A stretch of 64,000 bases of DNA from Microstegium vimineum (lineage: Eukaryota > Streptophyta > Magnoliopsida > Poales > Poaceae). Location: NCBI GenBank assembly GCA_022036555.1, contig CM039126.1, forward strand, positions 7,980,079-8,044,078. The letters run 5' to 3'. Position 1 is the stretch's first letter. Each line of letters starts with the position of its first letter. Position numbers and translations under genes: made by a program. Positions 22,751 to 34,740 of the stretch are shown here, one piece after another. The notes beneath the pieces are model-generated. The model was not told the origin of the DNA, made no database searches, and saw only the letters and a list, made by a program, of their open reading frames with translations.

Positions 22751-25700
22751 ATGGATAACACAACAATTGTATCCTGGAACGTCTGCGGCCTCAACACCAG
22801 AGCACGACGCGACAACGTCCGAACAATCGTCGACGACTTTAGGCCTGATATAGTCTGCTTAAATGAAACCAAACTCGATGTAATCTCTAGCACTACGGTG
22901 GGTTCCATGCTCGGTGTAAGCTTTGATGAGTTTGCTTACCCGTCTGCTAACACCCGAGGTGGAATCCTGATCGCCGCCCGACAGCCAACGCTGGCACTCG
23001 CGGACGTGCTGATTGGATGCTACTCGGTAACGGTTGCCGTTCAGTCACCTGACCAAGGCGACGATGACCCGCAAAAATGGTGGATAACCTGTGTCTACGG
23101 TCCACAAGCTGATGGGGCCAAGGAGCTCTTTCTCGAAGAACTAGAAGTTGTGCGCGATACTTGCGCAGGTCCCTGGGCGGTAGTAGGGGACTTCAATCTA
23201 ATCTTGTCTGAGGACGACAAAGAACAACGACAGAATCAATCGCAATAACCTCAGATTGTTCAGGAGGCGGTTGCAACTCTGGAGCTACAAGATTTGCACC
23301 TACACGGCAGGTGCTACACCTGGAGCAACGAGAGACAAACCCCAACACTCGTCCAGCTGGACAGAGTGCTCGTCTCAGTCGATTGGGACCAGTTATTCCC
23401 AAACTCGCACTTGCATGCACTGGGCTCAGAGGCATCCGATCACTGCCCCTTACTACTGCAGACCAATGCAGGTGCCATGGGCAAGGCCAGATTCCACTTC
23501 GAAGGTTTCTGGACCCAATTTGCCGACTTTGAAGAAGCGGTGCAAAGACAGTGGCAAGCCCCAGGTCATGACGCCGACCCGCTGACAAGGTTTGACAACA
23601 AGCTAAGATCATTAGTCAAAGAGCTGCAAAGATGGGCAGCAACCAAGGTTGGCTCCATCAGGGACCAACTATTGATGGCAAGAGAGATCGTTCGTCAGCT
23701 GGACAAGGCTCAGGAGGAAAGGGAGCTGGCTGTCCATGAACTGGAGCTGCGCCGAAGGATGAAGCTAAACTGCCTGGGCCTCTCGTCGCTGGCACGCACC
23801 GTGGCCCGAGAGCGTTCCACGGTCAGACAGGTGAGCGAGGTAGATGCCAACACGGCATACTTCCACCTGATTGCCAGAGGACGCAAAAGGAAAATTTTCA
23901 TCCCCTACCTTGTCAGTACAGGGCCATTCCATAACAGAACACAATGCCATGGCAGCATCGCTATTCAACCATTTCTCCGTGGTGTTCGGTACAGCTTCAA
24001 CCGGAGCCACTGCACTGGACCTCACAAGACTTGGGATCCAGAGCATAAACTTGGAGGATCAGGAACGTGCTTTCAGCGAGCAAGAAGTATGGACGGCGAT
24101 CAACGATATGCCATCTAACTGAACTCCCGGACCGGATGGTTTCACAACAAATTTCTACAAATCAGTTTGGCCGCTGATTAAGGAAGACTTCATGGCTGCT
24201 GTACATGCGTTTGCATATGCGGACAGTAGAGCATTCGCCAAGCTAAACAACGCTCTGATCGTGCTAATTCCAAAAAAATTAGGTGCTCGCTGCCCGGCGG
24301 ACTTCCGACCAATATCAATGATTCACAGCATGGCGAAAATCATCTCCAAGGTGCTCGCGCTGCGACTCGCCCCAAGACTGAACGAGATGGTGGCCAAGAA
24401 CCAAAATGCATTTGTCAGAGGAAGAACGATTCACGATAACTACAAGTACATCCAATGTGCGGCAGCTTTGATCAGGAAGAAGAAGATCCCGATGGTGCTT
24501 CTAAAACTTGACATGTCCAAGGCCTTTGATACCCTATCATGGCCCTTCCTGCTGGACATTCTGAGAGCATGCGGTTTTGGTGCAACATGGCGAAGATGGA
24601 TTGCATCGCTGCTCAGCACGGCATCCTCTCGGATCATGCTCAATGGGAGACATGGTGAAGCAATACATCATCGGAGGGGGTGCGCCAGGGAGACTCCCTA
24701 TCTCCACTCCTCTTCATTGTGGCCATGAACGTGCTACATCGTCTCTTCATCAAGGCGAGCAGCGAGGGGGTGCTACGTCCTATGAAGCCGGACATGATCA
24801 AATACCATTGCAGTTTCTACGCGGACGATGTCATTCTCTTCATCCACCCAACACGCAGTGAGGCAACAGCGGTCAAAACCATCCTTCAGTTGTTCGGTCA
24901 GGCCTCAGGGCTGCATACAAATTTGGCCAAATGCTTGATCACACCAATCTACGGTGGGGAAGATGCACTTTCAGACATCGTCAATATACTCGGTTGTCAA
25001 ATCCAGGAATTCCCCATTCGATACTTGGGTTTACCATTGTCGACGAGGAAGATACCAAAAGTCGGGTTTCAGAGTTTGGTAGACACGGTGGCTCACAAGC
25101 TGCCGCCTGTTCACGGGACCTTGATGGCTCGGAGTGGGCGATTGGTGTGGATTAAGTCAGTCCTCAGAGCAGTCCCGATCTACACCATGATGGTGGAAAA
25201 TTTACAAATTTGGGCACGTAAGGAGATTGACAGTATCTGCTGTAAATTCCTTTGGGCTGGGAGAGATGACTCAGTGCGTGGAAAATGTCTGGTGGCGTGG
25301 CAAACAGTTTGTAAGCCGACCGAGCTGGGGGGCTTAGGCATAAGCGACCTCAAACTCACTGCCCTTGCGTTACAAAAAAGGTGGCTTTGGCTGCAGAAAG
25401 TTGACAACGATAGAGCTTGGAGTCAGCTTCCGATCACCATCTTGCCGGAGGTCCACGCCTTCTTCAGAGCCTCCACCCTCACAGTGCTCGGAGATGGTCT
25501 TAGCACCCTATTCTGGACAGACAGATGGATGGGCAGCGAGTCTTTAGCAGACCGGGCGTCATACCTGATCCAACATATCTCGGCCAGGGTGAGGAGCACA
25601 CTCTTGGTCAGGGATGCACTGCATAACAGACTTTGGACCCGAGGGATCAGAGGGGCACTTTCAGTCTCAGCCATGGCGGAGTACTTGGAGCTCTGGGGGG

Positions 25701-26465
25701 TCCTACAGAATGTGGAGCTCAGTGAGACACCAGACAAGACGGTCTGGCGATGGACCGCGGATGGTAACTATAACGCGAAGTCTGCCTGCACCATGTTGCA
25801 CAAGGGCGCCATGGAGTTCAAAGGTCACTGGTTGATCTGGAAAACTTGGGCGCAAAGATTTTCCTCTGGCTCGCGTTCCGTCGAAGACACTGGACAGCTG
25901 ATCGGCGGACAAGGCATGGACTAGATGCTGCCGACCGATGCTACCTCTGTGATCAGGAGCAGGAGACGATCGACCATCTGCTCACCTCTTGCTCCTTCAC
26001 CAGAGAGCTCTGGCACAATATAGTGCAGGCGCTCGGCCATCAATCTCCGCAGGGACAGCCAACAACACGTCGCTGGTGGCGCGCTCTACGCGCGCTCTGG
26101 ACAGGGGTCGGGAGGGGCGGAATCGATAGCCTGTTCGCGCTTGTGTCTTGGCAAATCTGGAAAGAGCACAATGCTAGATGCTTTCGGGATGCGTCATCAA
26201 CACTGAACGACCTACTACAGATCATTCGGGCCGAGGCCGACCGCTGGATCGCTGCGGGCGCCAAGGGGCTAGCTGCTCTCGCAAACGGCTAATCAGAGAC
26301 CCTGCAGTCTCTCTGCCTTGTTTCCTGCTTTGCTACTCTTGTAGGCGTCTTCAGCTTCCTGTAACGCCTAGAGTGTGCTGTGGCCGAAGCCGGCTTTCCT
26401 TGTAATTTCATATTTCTATCTTCTTAATACAAAGATACGCATACTCATGTGTATTCGAGAAAAAA
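22751..26465 (+). pseudogene. L1-type LINE, ORF2 remnant (endonuclease, RT, zinc-binding end)
   Basis: ORF2 makes the nick and reverse transcript for LINE insertion. ATG 22751 opens an APE-type endonuclease (IVSWNVCGLN, later WAVVGDFNLI) in frame to 23248. The reverse transcriptase follows, with YADD near 24820. A zf-RVT C-terminal domain (CYLCDQEQETIDHLLTSC) lies at about 25940-26000. The frame is broken: stop near 23246 with compensating shifts, shift near 23900, TGA at about 24119, shift near 24665, and shift near 25850. The tail ends tattcgagaaaaaa at about 26465. No ORF1 is seen upstream, so the copy is probably 5' truncated. Confidence 0.9.
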
Positions 26466-26584
26466 CTATAAACGAGATCTAACTCCTATACAATAATATT
26501 ATGCGTTGATCTCACAATGCTTCGTATCTTTGTCCACAGAATACCCCAAAAATGAATAAAAGAACTATTGCATTTCTCTATTTA

Positions 26585-27021
26585 GGGCGTGCTTGGTGAG
26601 CAAGGGCCAGTAATACGTTGGGGCTAAAAACTAGCTTAAATTAACTAAGGCTGGCTATTTAGGGAATGTTTAGATATAAGAACTAATTACTTATTAGCTA
26701 GCTAAAGTTTAGCTAAAATTATCTATAGTATATCCAAGCAAGAGGACAAATAGATGGACTAATTTTTAGTCAAGTCTTTAATTAGTTGTTACCCAACTAG
26801 CTAATAGGTAAATCCAACTAATTTGAGTTCATTTTTAGCCCAACTAGTACCTAGCCGTACCTCATCTAAACAGACCCTTAGTTATCTAACAACTAGTTAA
26901 AGGCTTGTCTAAACAATTAGCCCACCTATAATTAGCTCTCCTATTTGGATGTGCTATGACTAATTTTAGCTAATTTTGATCTGGTTAGCAATTAGCTCTG
27001 GTATTCAAAGAGACCGTACCC
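26585..27021. mobile_element. Outer Tourist-like MITE, interrupted by a second one
   Basis: Ends gggcgtgcttgg...gagaccgtaccc have TTA on both sides (26582-26584 and 27022-27024). Removing the inner MITE and its duplication leaves about 218 bp, close to the inner element's 216 bp. Confidence 0.65.
26662..26877. mobile_element. Inner Tourist-like MITE
   Basis: Ends gggaatgtttagat...atctaaacagaccc are flanked by TTA at 26659-26661 and 26878-26880. The interior is rich in taattagctagc-type motifs shared with the outer element. Confidence 0.75.
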
Positions 27022-27086
27022 TTAGTTTTCATTATGCATTTGTCAACAAAAAAATGGCTTCTAATAAGTTTTTGTACTGAGTAGTG

Positions 27087-27236
27087 CTCCTTCCGTTCTA
27101 AATTATAAGTCACTTGATTTTTAATACATCTATTTTACTATGCATCTAGATATAATAAAATGTCTAGATACATAATAAAATTGATAAGCCAAAAAAATTA
27201 AAGTGACTTATAATTTAAAACAAAAGAGATAGAAGG
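27087..27236. mobile_element. Decayed Stowaway-like MITE
   Basis: The left end ctccttccgttctaaattat mirrors a right end acttataatttaaaac, but the last bases of the right end have drifted and TA duplications are unclear. Confidence 0.5.
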
Positions 27237-27625
27237 TTAGAAGCAAAAATATATAGAGAAGAGATAGAGACAAAGAAAGAGAGAGAACCTAGATAGAGAA
27301 AAGATGGAAACATAACAATTTGCATCATTTTCTTCACAAAAAAAACAATTTGCATCATTTCTGTCAGTATTGGCGGCATTTCTTGAGTGTATATGCACGT
27401 ACAGTTTAATTTGGTTTCCAAGGTGCCCCTTGTGCTCCATAGGGGTCAAGCTGCATTAATTCGTTTCTCAATTATCTATCCCTAAGCGAGCAGGCCGAGA
27501 TATTCGTCACCATCATAAGATCTAATTTCGAAGTTTAATTAGTATCGAAAAGATAAATATAAATATTAGAAGTCAAACTTTGGCAACCCACAAGCGACGC
27601 ATGCTAATTTGCAGAGGAAGCAATG

Positions 27626-27685
27626 TGGATCGGATCTGAGCTGTATATACGCGCAGTGGATCAGATCTGAGCTGTGTATACGCAG
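27626..27685. repeat. Two about 30-bp direct repeats upstream of the GT14 gene
   Basis: tggatcggatctgagctgta is repeated with small changes as tggatcagatctgagctgtg (27626-27656 and 27657-27685). The sequence 27237-27998 around it is otherwise AT-rich, with possible MITE remnants near 27770-27980. It would be the promoter region of the following gene. Confidence 0.6.
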
Positions 27686-27998
27686 TACGCACCAATGCGT
27701 GTATTCATCGTCAGCCTTATATATTCCATCAAAAAAAAAAGACTGGCATTATATTGGCTCTTTTCGAATCCACCTAATTATAGACTGTCATTTTGTTTTT
27801 TTTTTAAATTCATCTAACTAAAATTTTGTTAGCTAAAATTTCTTCGAGCTAATAGATTTATTTATACTTTAAGTTTTTAACCGAGTTTAACCGGATTGAA
27901 GTAGCTAAACTTTAGTTGTTTTTAAGACCGTTTGAATTCTTAACGGCTAAATTAAATTTAGGTAGCTAAACGGACCCAAATTATCATCGGTGGCATGG

Positions 27999-28006
27999 TA
28001 TATAAG
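27999..28006 (+). promoter_or_regulatory. TATA box of the GT14 gene
   Basis: tatataag lies 53 bp upstream of the ATG at 28059, which predicts a short 5' leader of about 25-30 bases. This rests on position and sequence only. Confidence 0.6.
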
Positions 28007-28058
28007 GGTTGCTCCATCTCTGATCAGGAACTGCTAGCCTGCGGGCTACGGCTAAACC

Positions 28059-29349
28059 ATGAAGGACACAAGCATGCCCATCCGGGTGTCTCCCGTAGTA
28101 GGAATAGAAGTAGGAAGGAATCTCCTAAACATGGTGGTGCCGATGTTTCTCTGCTTCTCCTTGGGTTTTATCGTGGGCTTCACCTGCAACGCCAAGTTCC
28201 CAAACTTGTACCTCCCTTTCCTGCCGCCATTGCCCTCTGGTGCCAGGGTATCGTCACCACCACCCGTGCCGTCGCCTCCGCCTACACCTTCGATGACATC
28301 AGTACAAATCAAAAACATGACCGACGAGGAGCTGCTCTGGTTGGCGTCCATGTCGGACAAGATCCAACCCACGCAGTACCATCGCGTGCCAAAGGTGGCC
28401 TTCTTGTTCCTGGCCAGGGGTGACCTGCCGTTGCGGCCATTGTGGGAGAAGTTCTTCGAGGGGCACGAGGGCCTCTACTCCATCTACGTGCACGCGGATC
28501 CGTCCTACACCGGCTCGCCGCCGCCGGAGGACTCCGTGTTCTACGGTCGCATGATCCGAAGCCAGGTATGTACTACTGTAGTAATAATCAATGGCCAACG
28601 GTTTCACTGACAAAGCAAAGAAGAAGCATTGACAACCATGGCCATGCCTGGCGCTGCAGAACACGTCGTGGGGAGACGTGACCCTGGTGGACGCGGCGCG
28701 GCGGCTGGTGGCGAACGCTCTGCTGGACCTCGGCAACCAGCGGTTCGCGCTGCTCTCGGAGTCGTGCATCCCCCTCTACATCTTCACCACCGTCTACGCC
28801 CTGCTCACCGCCTCCAACACCAGCTTCGTGGACAGCTTCGTCAACCACGAAAGCGACGTGCCCTACAACCCATTCTTCGGCAACCGCGGCAACATCACGT
28901 TCGCGCAGTGGCGCAAGGGCGCGCAGTGGTTCGTAACGGACAGGGCGCTCGCCGTGGAGCTCGTCTCCGACGACGCCTACTTCCCGGCGTTCCGCGAGTA
29001 CTGCGCGCGCAACAGGTACTGCTTCGCGGAGGAGCACTACCTGCCGACGCTGCTGAGCGTGCTCGGGTGGAAGGGCAACGCCAACCGGACGCTGACGTAC
29101 ACGGACTGGAGGGACGGCGGCGATCACCCGCGCACGTACGGGGCAGGGGACGCCACGGAGGCGCTGATCGGGGAGATCAGATCGAGCGGCGCCGGCGGCT
29201 TCGGCCCGGACGCCAAAAGCAACTGCACCGACTACAACGACGGAGCCAGCGGCGTGTGCTACGTGTTCGCGCGCAAGTTCGCGCCGGACACGCTCCAGCA
29301 GCTGCTTCGCTTGGCACCCAAGCGGGGTTTGGGTGATACAGTAGTATAA
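28059..29349 (+). CDS. GT14-family (DUF266, Core-2/I-branching-like) glycosyltransferase, two exons
   Basis: The family includes rice BC10 and is related to animal beta-1,6-N-acetylglucosaminyltransferases. Plant members are thought to act in the Golgi on wall polymers or arabinogalactan proteins. Exon 1 is 28059-28565, the intron is 28566-28659 (GT...AG, 94 bp), and exon 2 is 28660-29349, giving 398 aa. Residues about 20-42 form a signal anchor (MVVPMFLCFSLGFIVGF). A Pro/Ser-rich stem follows at about 50-77, and then the Branch domain (PKVAFLFLARGDLPL, HADPSY, LLSESCIPLY). Four or more N-glycosylation sequons are present (NTS, NIT, NRT, NCT). Length and both splice sites are normal and no break is seen. 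The substrate is unknown. A MITE lies immediately after the stop. Confidence 0.92.
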
Positions 29350-29354
29350 GTTTA

Positions 29355-29471
29355 GGCCTTGTTTAGAACACCGGAAAAAATTCATATTCCTGCGTTTTTT
29401 CTATAAAAATGAACTGATTCCTATTAAATTTCTATACAATTTCTATGAAATTACTGCGTTCCAAACAGGCC
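29355..29471. mobile_element. Short MITE just after the GT14 stop codon
   Basis: Inverted ends ggccttgtttagaac and gttccaaacaggcc enclose 117 bp. No clear target duplication is seen. It probably lies in the 3' untranslated region. Confidence 0.5.
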
Positions 29472-29714
29472 AGACATTTCTGGTGGTAAATGTGACATTT
29501 TGGCTACAGAGATTCACTACATATATATCACATGGTAACCATATACAGTAATATAAGTCCATTTTTGTTCTTGTGTCATCCATGTGTTCAATAGGCCATG
29601 CGTTTGTGCCACTAACACAAGTACTCAAGCTGGCTTGCACGAGGAAGGGACTCCGGCGATGGGCCTCGGCGGATCACAAGGACTAGACGGTCCAATATAT
29701 ATTCTGCTTGGAGA

Positions 29715-30360
29715 CGTATGCAAGTCAAAATGGTATTGGCATCGTTCTTATGCAACATGGTCATCCTTTGGCCTACCATCAGCAAGCCCCTTGACCCCAA
29801 AACACAAGGCATGACAACATATGAAAAGGAGGACATGGCAATCATCTTCGCCATGGAACAATGACGCTTTTATACTTGCAACATTCCGAGTTTATCATTT
29901 ACATGGATCATAAAAAGATTCACCTCATCGACGAGCAGTTCCTTCACACCAATTGGCAAGAGGAAGTCTTTACTAAGATTCTTGGTCTTCCCTATTGCAT
30001 TGTCTACAAAAAAAAAAGGTGTGATAACCCTATCATTGATGCTCTGTCCCAGCCACCAGCCACATGGTTGTTTCTTCTGACACTCGTTAGTAGTGTAGCA
30101 AGGTGATGCAAAGCTACATCAAGGATCCTATGGCTTGTGATCTTTTATCCAAATTGGTTGTTTATCCTTCAGTTGTGCTGGGCTACACTTTGAAAGATGG
30201 ATTACTCTGCTTCAAGAACAGGATTTAGCTTGGCAACAACACTACTGTTCATCACAAGGTATTGGCTTCTCTTCTTTGCCCCTGGGTGGCCAAGTTGAAG
30301 AAACTATTTTTGTCGAATGGCATGGGAAAGGGTATGTATTCCTTTGTCACAACTCGTGAC
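29715..30360 (+). pseudogene. Ty3-gypsy pol remnant (RT end, RNase H, integrase zinc start)
   Basis: Split frames spell the end of a gypsy reverse transcriptase (GIGIVLMQHGHPLAY, then TTYEKEDMAIIFAMEQ followed by a stop). RNase H (HSEFIIYMDHKK, LGLPYCIVYKK, then NPIIDALSQ) comes next, and then traces of the integrase zinc region. Several shifts and stops are present. No LTRs are found nearby, so it is an old fragment. Confidence 0.75.
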
Positions 30361-32813
30361 ATCTATCAATAAGCATCAAGGACCTTCTGTTTTGTGGCAG
30401 TTACCTCTCCAAGGTTGACAAACTAACATTTCTTATGTCTTTGTACTTATAACAAGTACATTTTTCATATAACATATATGAACTTTATGGTCCTCAACTA
30501 ACTAAATGATAAAATGCATATGTCTATACTTTTTTTTGCAACTGTGTCTGAGCACGCTTATTATTTGGAGAAAGATAAAGTTTACAACACGTACATATCT
30601 TAATAAGGACACGGTTACCAAGCCCAACACAATCCTTGCAAGGAGAGAATCTTACTAGAATCACAACTATTCAGTGAATGTCCTGTGCCATCGAAACAGG
30701 CTCCACAAACAACGAGTTTATAGTGTCTTTGATGACATGACAATTTGTGTACGCGTCATCTTGTTGGTATATATACACCATTGTTCTTGTCAGGTTGAAG
30801 ATCCTCTCGAGTAACTCTTTCGGCTGGTGATTGTTCATGTTCATCCATTCCTCGTTGAAATCTTTCCAGGTTTCATCTATCATTTCTTGTATCTTCACAC
30901 GTGCCACTTCAAGTGGGACTTTGTGCTCTTTCATGCAGCTTTCTATTGTCGAAGCAACATGTGAGGTCATTTTCTCTCGCTGCAGAGATGTATATATGTA
31001 ATTGCTTGGTTATATACTTCTGGGAAGGCGGCAGCTATAAATATTAGGCAGCAAGCAGCGTGCATGTGCAATAATGTCTCATATTCTTTTTTTCTAACAG
31101 TAATAGTCAGTACAAAAAAATACGTAGCTTTATGATATGATACAGAAAGATTAAACCCATTTCTGTTATTATAACTTATAAAGTCTGAAACAATGAGCGA
31201 GCTCATATATATAGGATGCAAAACCAAAATAATTATTACCTCATACGACTTCAGATCATCAGAAAGCCTGAGAATAATGCAGAGCGCCTGTACTATTTTA
31301 GGCACACTAGATACCCATTCGAAAGCTTCTTGAGCTGCCACATCTCCCATTCCAACAAATGATGTGCATGACAAGAGGTGACAACCACCACTTCTTACTG
31401 AAACCTGCAAGTGTTCCCGAACGGTTGCAGGGACATACCCTTGCTCACGCCATTTTACCTCCTTATTGTAGGCTCTTACTAAATCTACAATCTGCATATA
31501 TTATGGGACAAGAAACGTTGGTAAGTAATACCTCATAATTAGTTGTACCTATACGTATAATAATAAAAACTCTACTGCACTTATCTTTTTGTTCTAAATT
31601 CATTTTAGGATTTATTAAAATTGGGCATACAACCATGACTAATAATGGATATCTGATATGAATTTTACGAACGAAATATCCAACCTAACTATCTAAATTT
31701 TCCAACCAGATATCTGATATTTGATGGATATTGTTAATTGCTCTTGTATTTGAACGATATCTGAGGGGATACTATCTTAATTTGTATTCAATATTCTAGA
31801 AATTATCTAGATATTAAAAAAAAAGAGCTCTGAATCACTATTTGGGTGGTCCAGAAACATCTGCACATTTACACCCTTTAGGATGAAAGATGTAGATAAA
31901 CCATCTATGGGCATGTTGACATGAATGAAAACTAGGATTGTGTTGATAACGAATATATGGCTTGTAGGTCAATTAATTGACAGCACAGGAGATGTAAACT
32001 AAGTACTAGATACGACAATATGGGAAAATTTCACTCACAAAAAATTTTAGGTAGGGCATGCGGTATTTCTCCTCCGGTGCTAGCTCATCCTCAATGCTTT
32101 GGCAAGTATCCAAAATTTTCCCAAAAATGAACTTCATGTTCTCTGGTAGACCTCCGGTGACTGCAGGGTCCCAGCTGGACCAAAGCAATTTTCATCCTGT
32201 ATTAGCTATATACGTTGTTTTCTTCTACGGAGTAGTATTATTCATAGTAGGTAAAGAGTTTAATCTAAGTCATAAAGAATACACACCTTTCTATACACTT
32301 GGTAAATAACTCACACTCTTGTGAAGTTCCATATACATCATAAGTGTCATCCAATAAGGACACAATGGCAAGAACTTTTGACAATATTATTCGAGCTCGT
32401 GAGTAACTTGGTTCAAAATATACTCCCACCATCCAAAAGTAGCACTCCACAACTCTGTCTCGAGCAAATGATAGCCTTGACTGAAGTTCTAGATCATTCC
32501 ACCACCTGCACATTCTTAATTAAACCACAGCTACAAAAATGAAATGTGTAATAATGCCAACAAAAAAAATTGATATCATGGTAGTCTCCATATATTTTTG
32601 TTGTGATTAGGAATGCAAGTTCTGTTCATTAGGTGACCCATGACGCACTAAATTGAACTTTCTACAGATGTGAAGTGAAGAAATTGGGTATACATGAACT
32701 ACCTGAGGTAGAACTATCTATGTGTCACCCATCCATATATAATTGTGCGTCATGATAGTAATTATTTTAAAGAGAGAGTCCCTCAGGTCTAAATTATATA
32801 TTACTTTAGTTTT

Positions 32814-33019
32814 TGTTAGATTGAGGTCTAGAGGGTTATTGGGCTGGCCACATGGGCTTGGCGCCCAGGGGGTTTAGAGGATTGTGATTGAGTCTTAGGC
32901 AAGGATCTCCGTTGATTGGGTACTTGATTCTATAAACCCTACGACATCCTTGCCTATATATTCTGTACATACTGTACCTCATCAATCAATCCAAGATTTC
33001 CCGAATATACTTTCCTTCA
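32814..33019 (+). repeat. 5' LTR of copia B
   Basis: 206 bp, identical to 38090-38295 except G versus T in ccaa(g/t)atttccc. It contains ctatatattctgtac, a likely TATA region. Confidence 0.95.
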
Positions 33020-33034
33020 TGGTATCACGAGTCC
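33020..33034 (+). promoter_or_regulatory. Primer-binding site of copia B
   Basis: tggtatcacgagtcc directly abuts the LTR. It is a slightly divergent initiator tRNA-Met site. Confidence 0.8.
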
Positions 33035-33147
33035 GGGATTCTGCCCTGACACCTCCGCTACCCTAGCGCGCCCCACGGCTGCGCTGCGCGCCGCCCTCTG
33101 GTCACGCCCCTCCCCTGCCCTCGCGCCGGCATCCCTGCTGCACTGCG

Positions 33148-34740
33148 ATGCCGGGGACTCCCCCTCTCTCCCCACGTGCGGCAGCCGCCGCCGCCTCTGA
33201 CTCAGCGACTCCCGTCGCTCCCGACGCCCAGGCCCAGGCGGACGCGGACAAGGCCGCCGTTGCCGCCACTGCGCGCGAGCGGGCGAACGCCCGGCAGGCT
33301 GCACGCGACGCCGTGCGAGCTCGCGCCGCTGCCGCCGAGCAGGAAGCCCTGGCCACCGCCACCGAGCGCGACGCCGCTGCTGCGCGCGCCCGCGACACCC
33401 TAGCTCGCGCCACCCAGGAGCGTGCGGCTGCTGAGGCTCCCTCGGACGACGACGCGCCCTCTGATGGTGAGGTCGATGACGCCTCCCGACATGCTGATCT
33501 TCAACACGCCCTGCTTCTCCAAGAGGCTGCTTCCGTCGCCCACCTCCATGCCCAAGCAGTGGTTGTACAGAACATCCGCCACCTGGTCACCGTCGTCCTC
33601 GACACCAACTCCAGCAACTACAATCGGTGGCGCGACCGAATTCTTCTGGCTGCTGGGAAGTATTCCCTTCAACATCTCGTCCTCACGGACACTCCAGCGC
33701 CTGGCAACCCCGATTGGGCGCGCATGGACTGCGTCGTCAAGTCTTGGATACAAGCGACCATCACTGACGACCTGTCTGAGACTATCTCGGGCCAGAACTC
33801 CACCGCTCGTGCCGCCTGGCGAGCAATTGAGTCGCAGTTCCTCGACAACAGCAAGACGCGTGCCCTCTACATCGACGCCAAGTTCCGAAACTTCGTTCAA
33901 GGTGACCAATCCATCACAGATTACTACAGGGAGCTCAAACGCATGGCGGACACCCTTGGGGACCTGGGTGAGATCGTCACTGATCGCACTCTTGTGCTCA
34001 ACCTCATCCGGGGCCTGAACGAGAAGTTCAAGACGATCGGCATGCACCTCCGACGCGGCCGCCCCTTCCCCACGTTCCTCGACGCCAAGCCCGATCTCCT
34101 GCTTGAAGAACTCACCTTGGAGAACCAGGCGCCCACCCTGCAGACCGCTCTGGTCGCTTCCTCTGTCGGCTTGTCGACCACTGGCTCACGCCCTCCCTCT
34201 GTCCAACAGCCCACCACCGGTAGCTCGGGCTACGGGGGCGGGTCGACCTCGTCCAAGAGCCGCCGCAGCAAACGTGGTGGCAAGCGCGACGGCTCTGGCC
34301 AACAGTCTGGTGGTCAACCGACAGCTGCCGGTGCTTCGACAGGAGGGCAGTCCAAGCACACCGACGGTGCCCCGTGGCCCTCCTTCCACAACCCGTGGGC
34401 TGGGTCCATCGAGATGTGGCCTGGACCGCGGCCCCCGCTGGCCCCTCTTCTGCCACACATGCCTCAGCAGCAGGCGCTGCTCGCCCAGCAGCAGGGACTG
34501 TTGGCGCAGCAGCAGCCCTTCCTCCAAGGGCCTGCACCCGGTGCTGCTGTAGATGCGTCCAGCCAGTGGGCTGCTACGGCCGGTCAGTGGCCGCCCCAAG
34601 CACCTCCCGGGTTCTACAACACCATGGCTGGTCTTCCCTCATGGGACCAGCCCTCTCTCGCGTCAACCTTCAACACCATGACATTGAATCAACCTCAGAA
34701 CAACGACTGGTACTTTGACTCAGGGCTTCTTCTCACATGA
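33148..34740 (+). pseudogene. gag: gag (and protease start) of copia B
   Basis: ATG 33148 opens a 530-codon frame. It has an Ala-rich charged N terminus (about residues 1-120, probably coiled coil), then a copia gag core (NYNRWRDRILLAAGKYSL, later FVQGDQSITDYYRELKRMA). A Gly/Ser/Gln-rich tail follows, and I see no CCHC knuckle. The frame ends just as the protease motif begins (WYFDSG). A one-base loss near 34720 throws the protease into another frame, so no Gag-Pol fusion can form by simple reading. Confidence 0.88.

Noticed and set aside
28588..29385. 265-codon minus-strand frame
   Set aside because: It is the GC-rich shadow of GT14 exon 2, which has clear domain residues and splice sites on the plus strand.
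33400..34047. 215-codon minus-strand frame
   Set aside because: It is antisense to the copia B gag.
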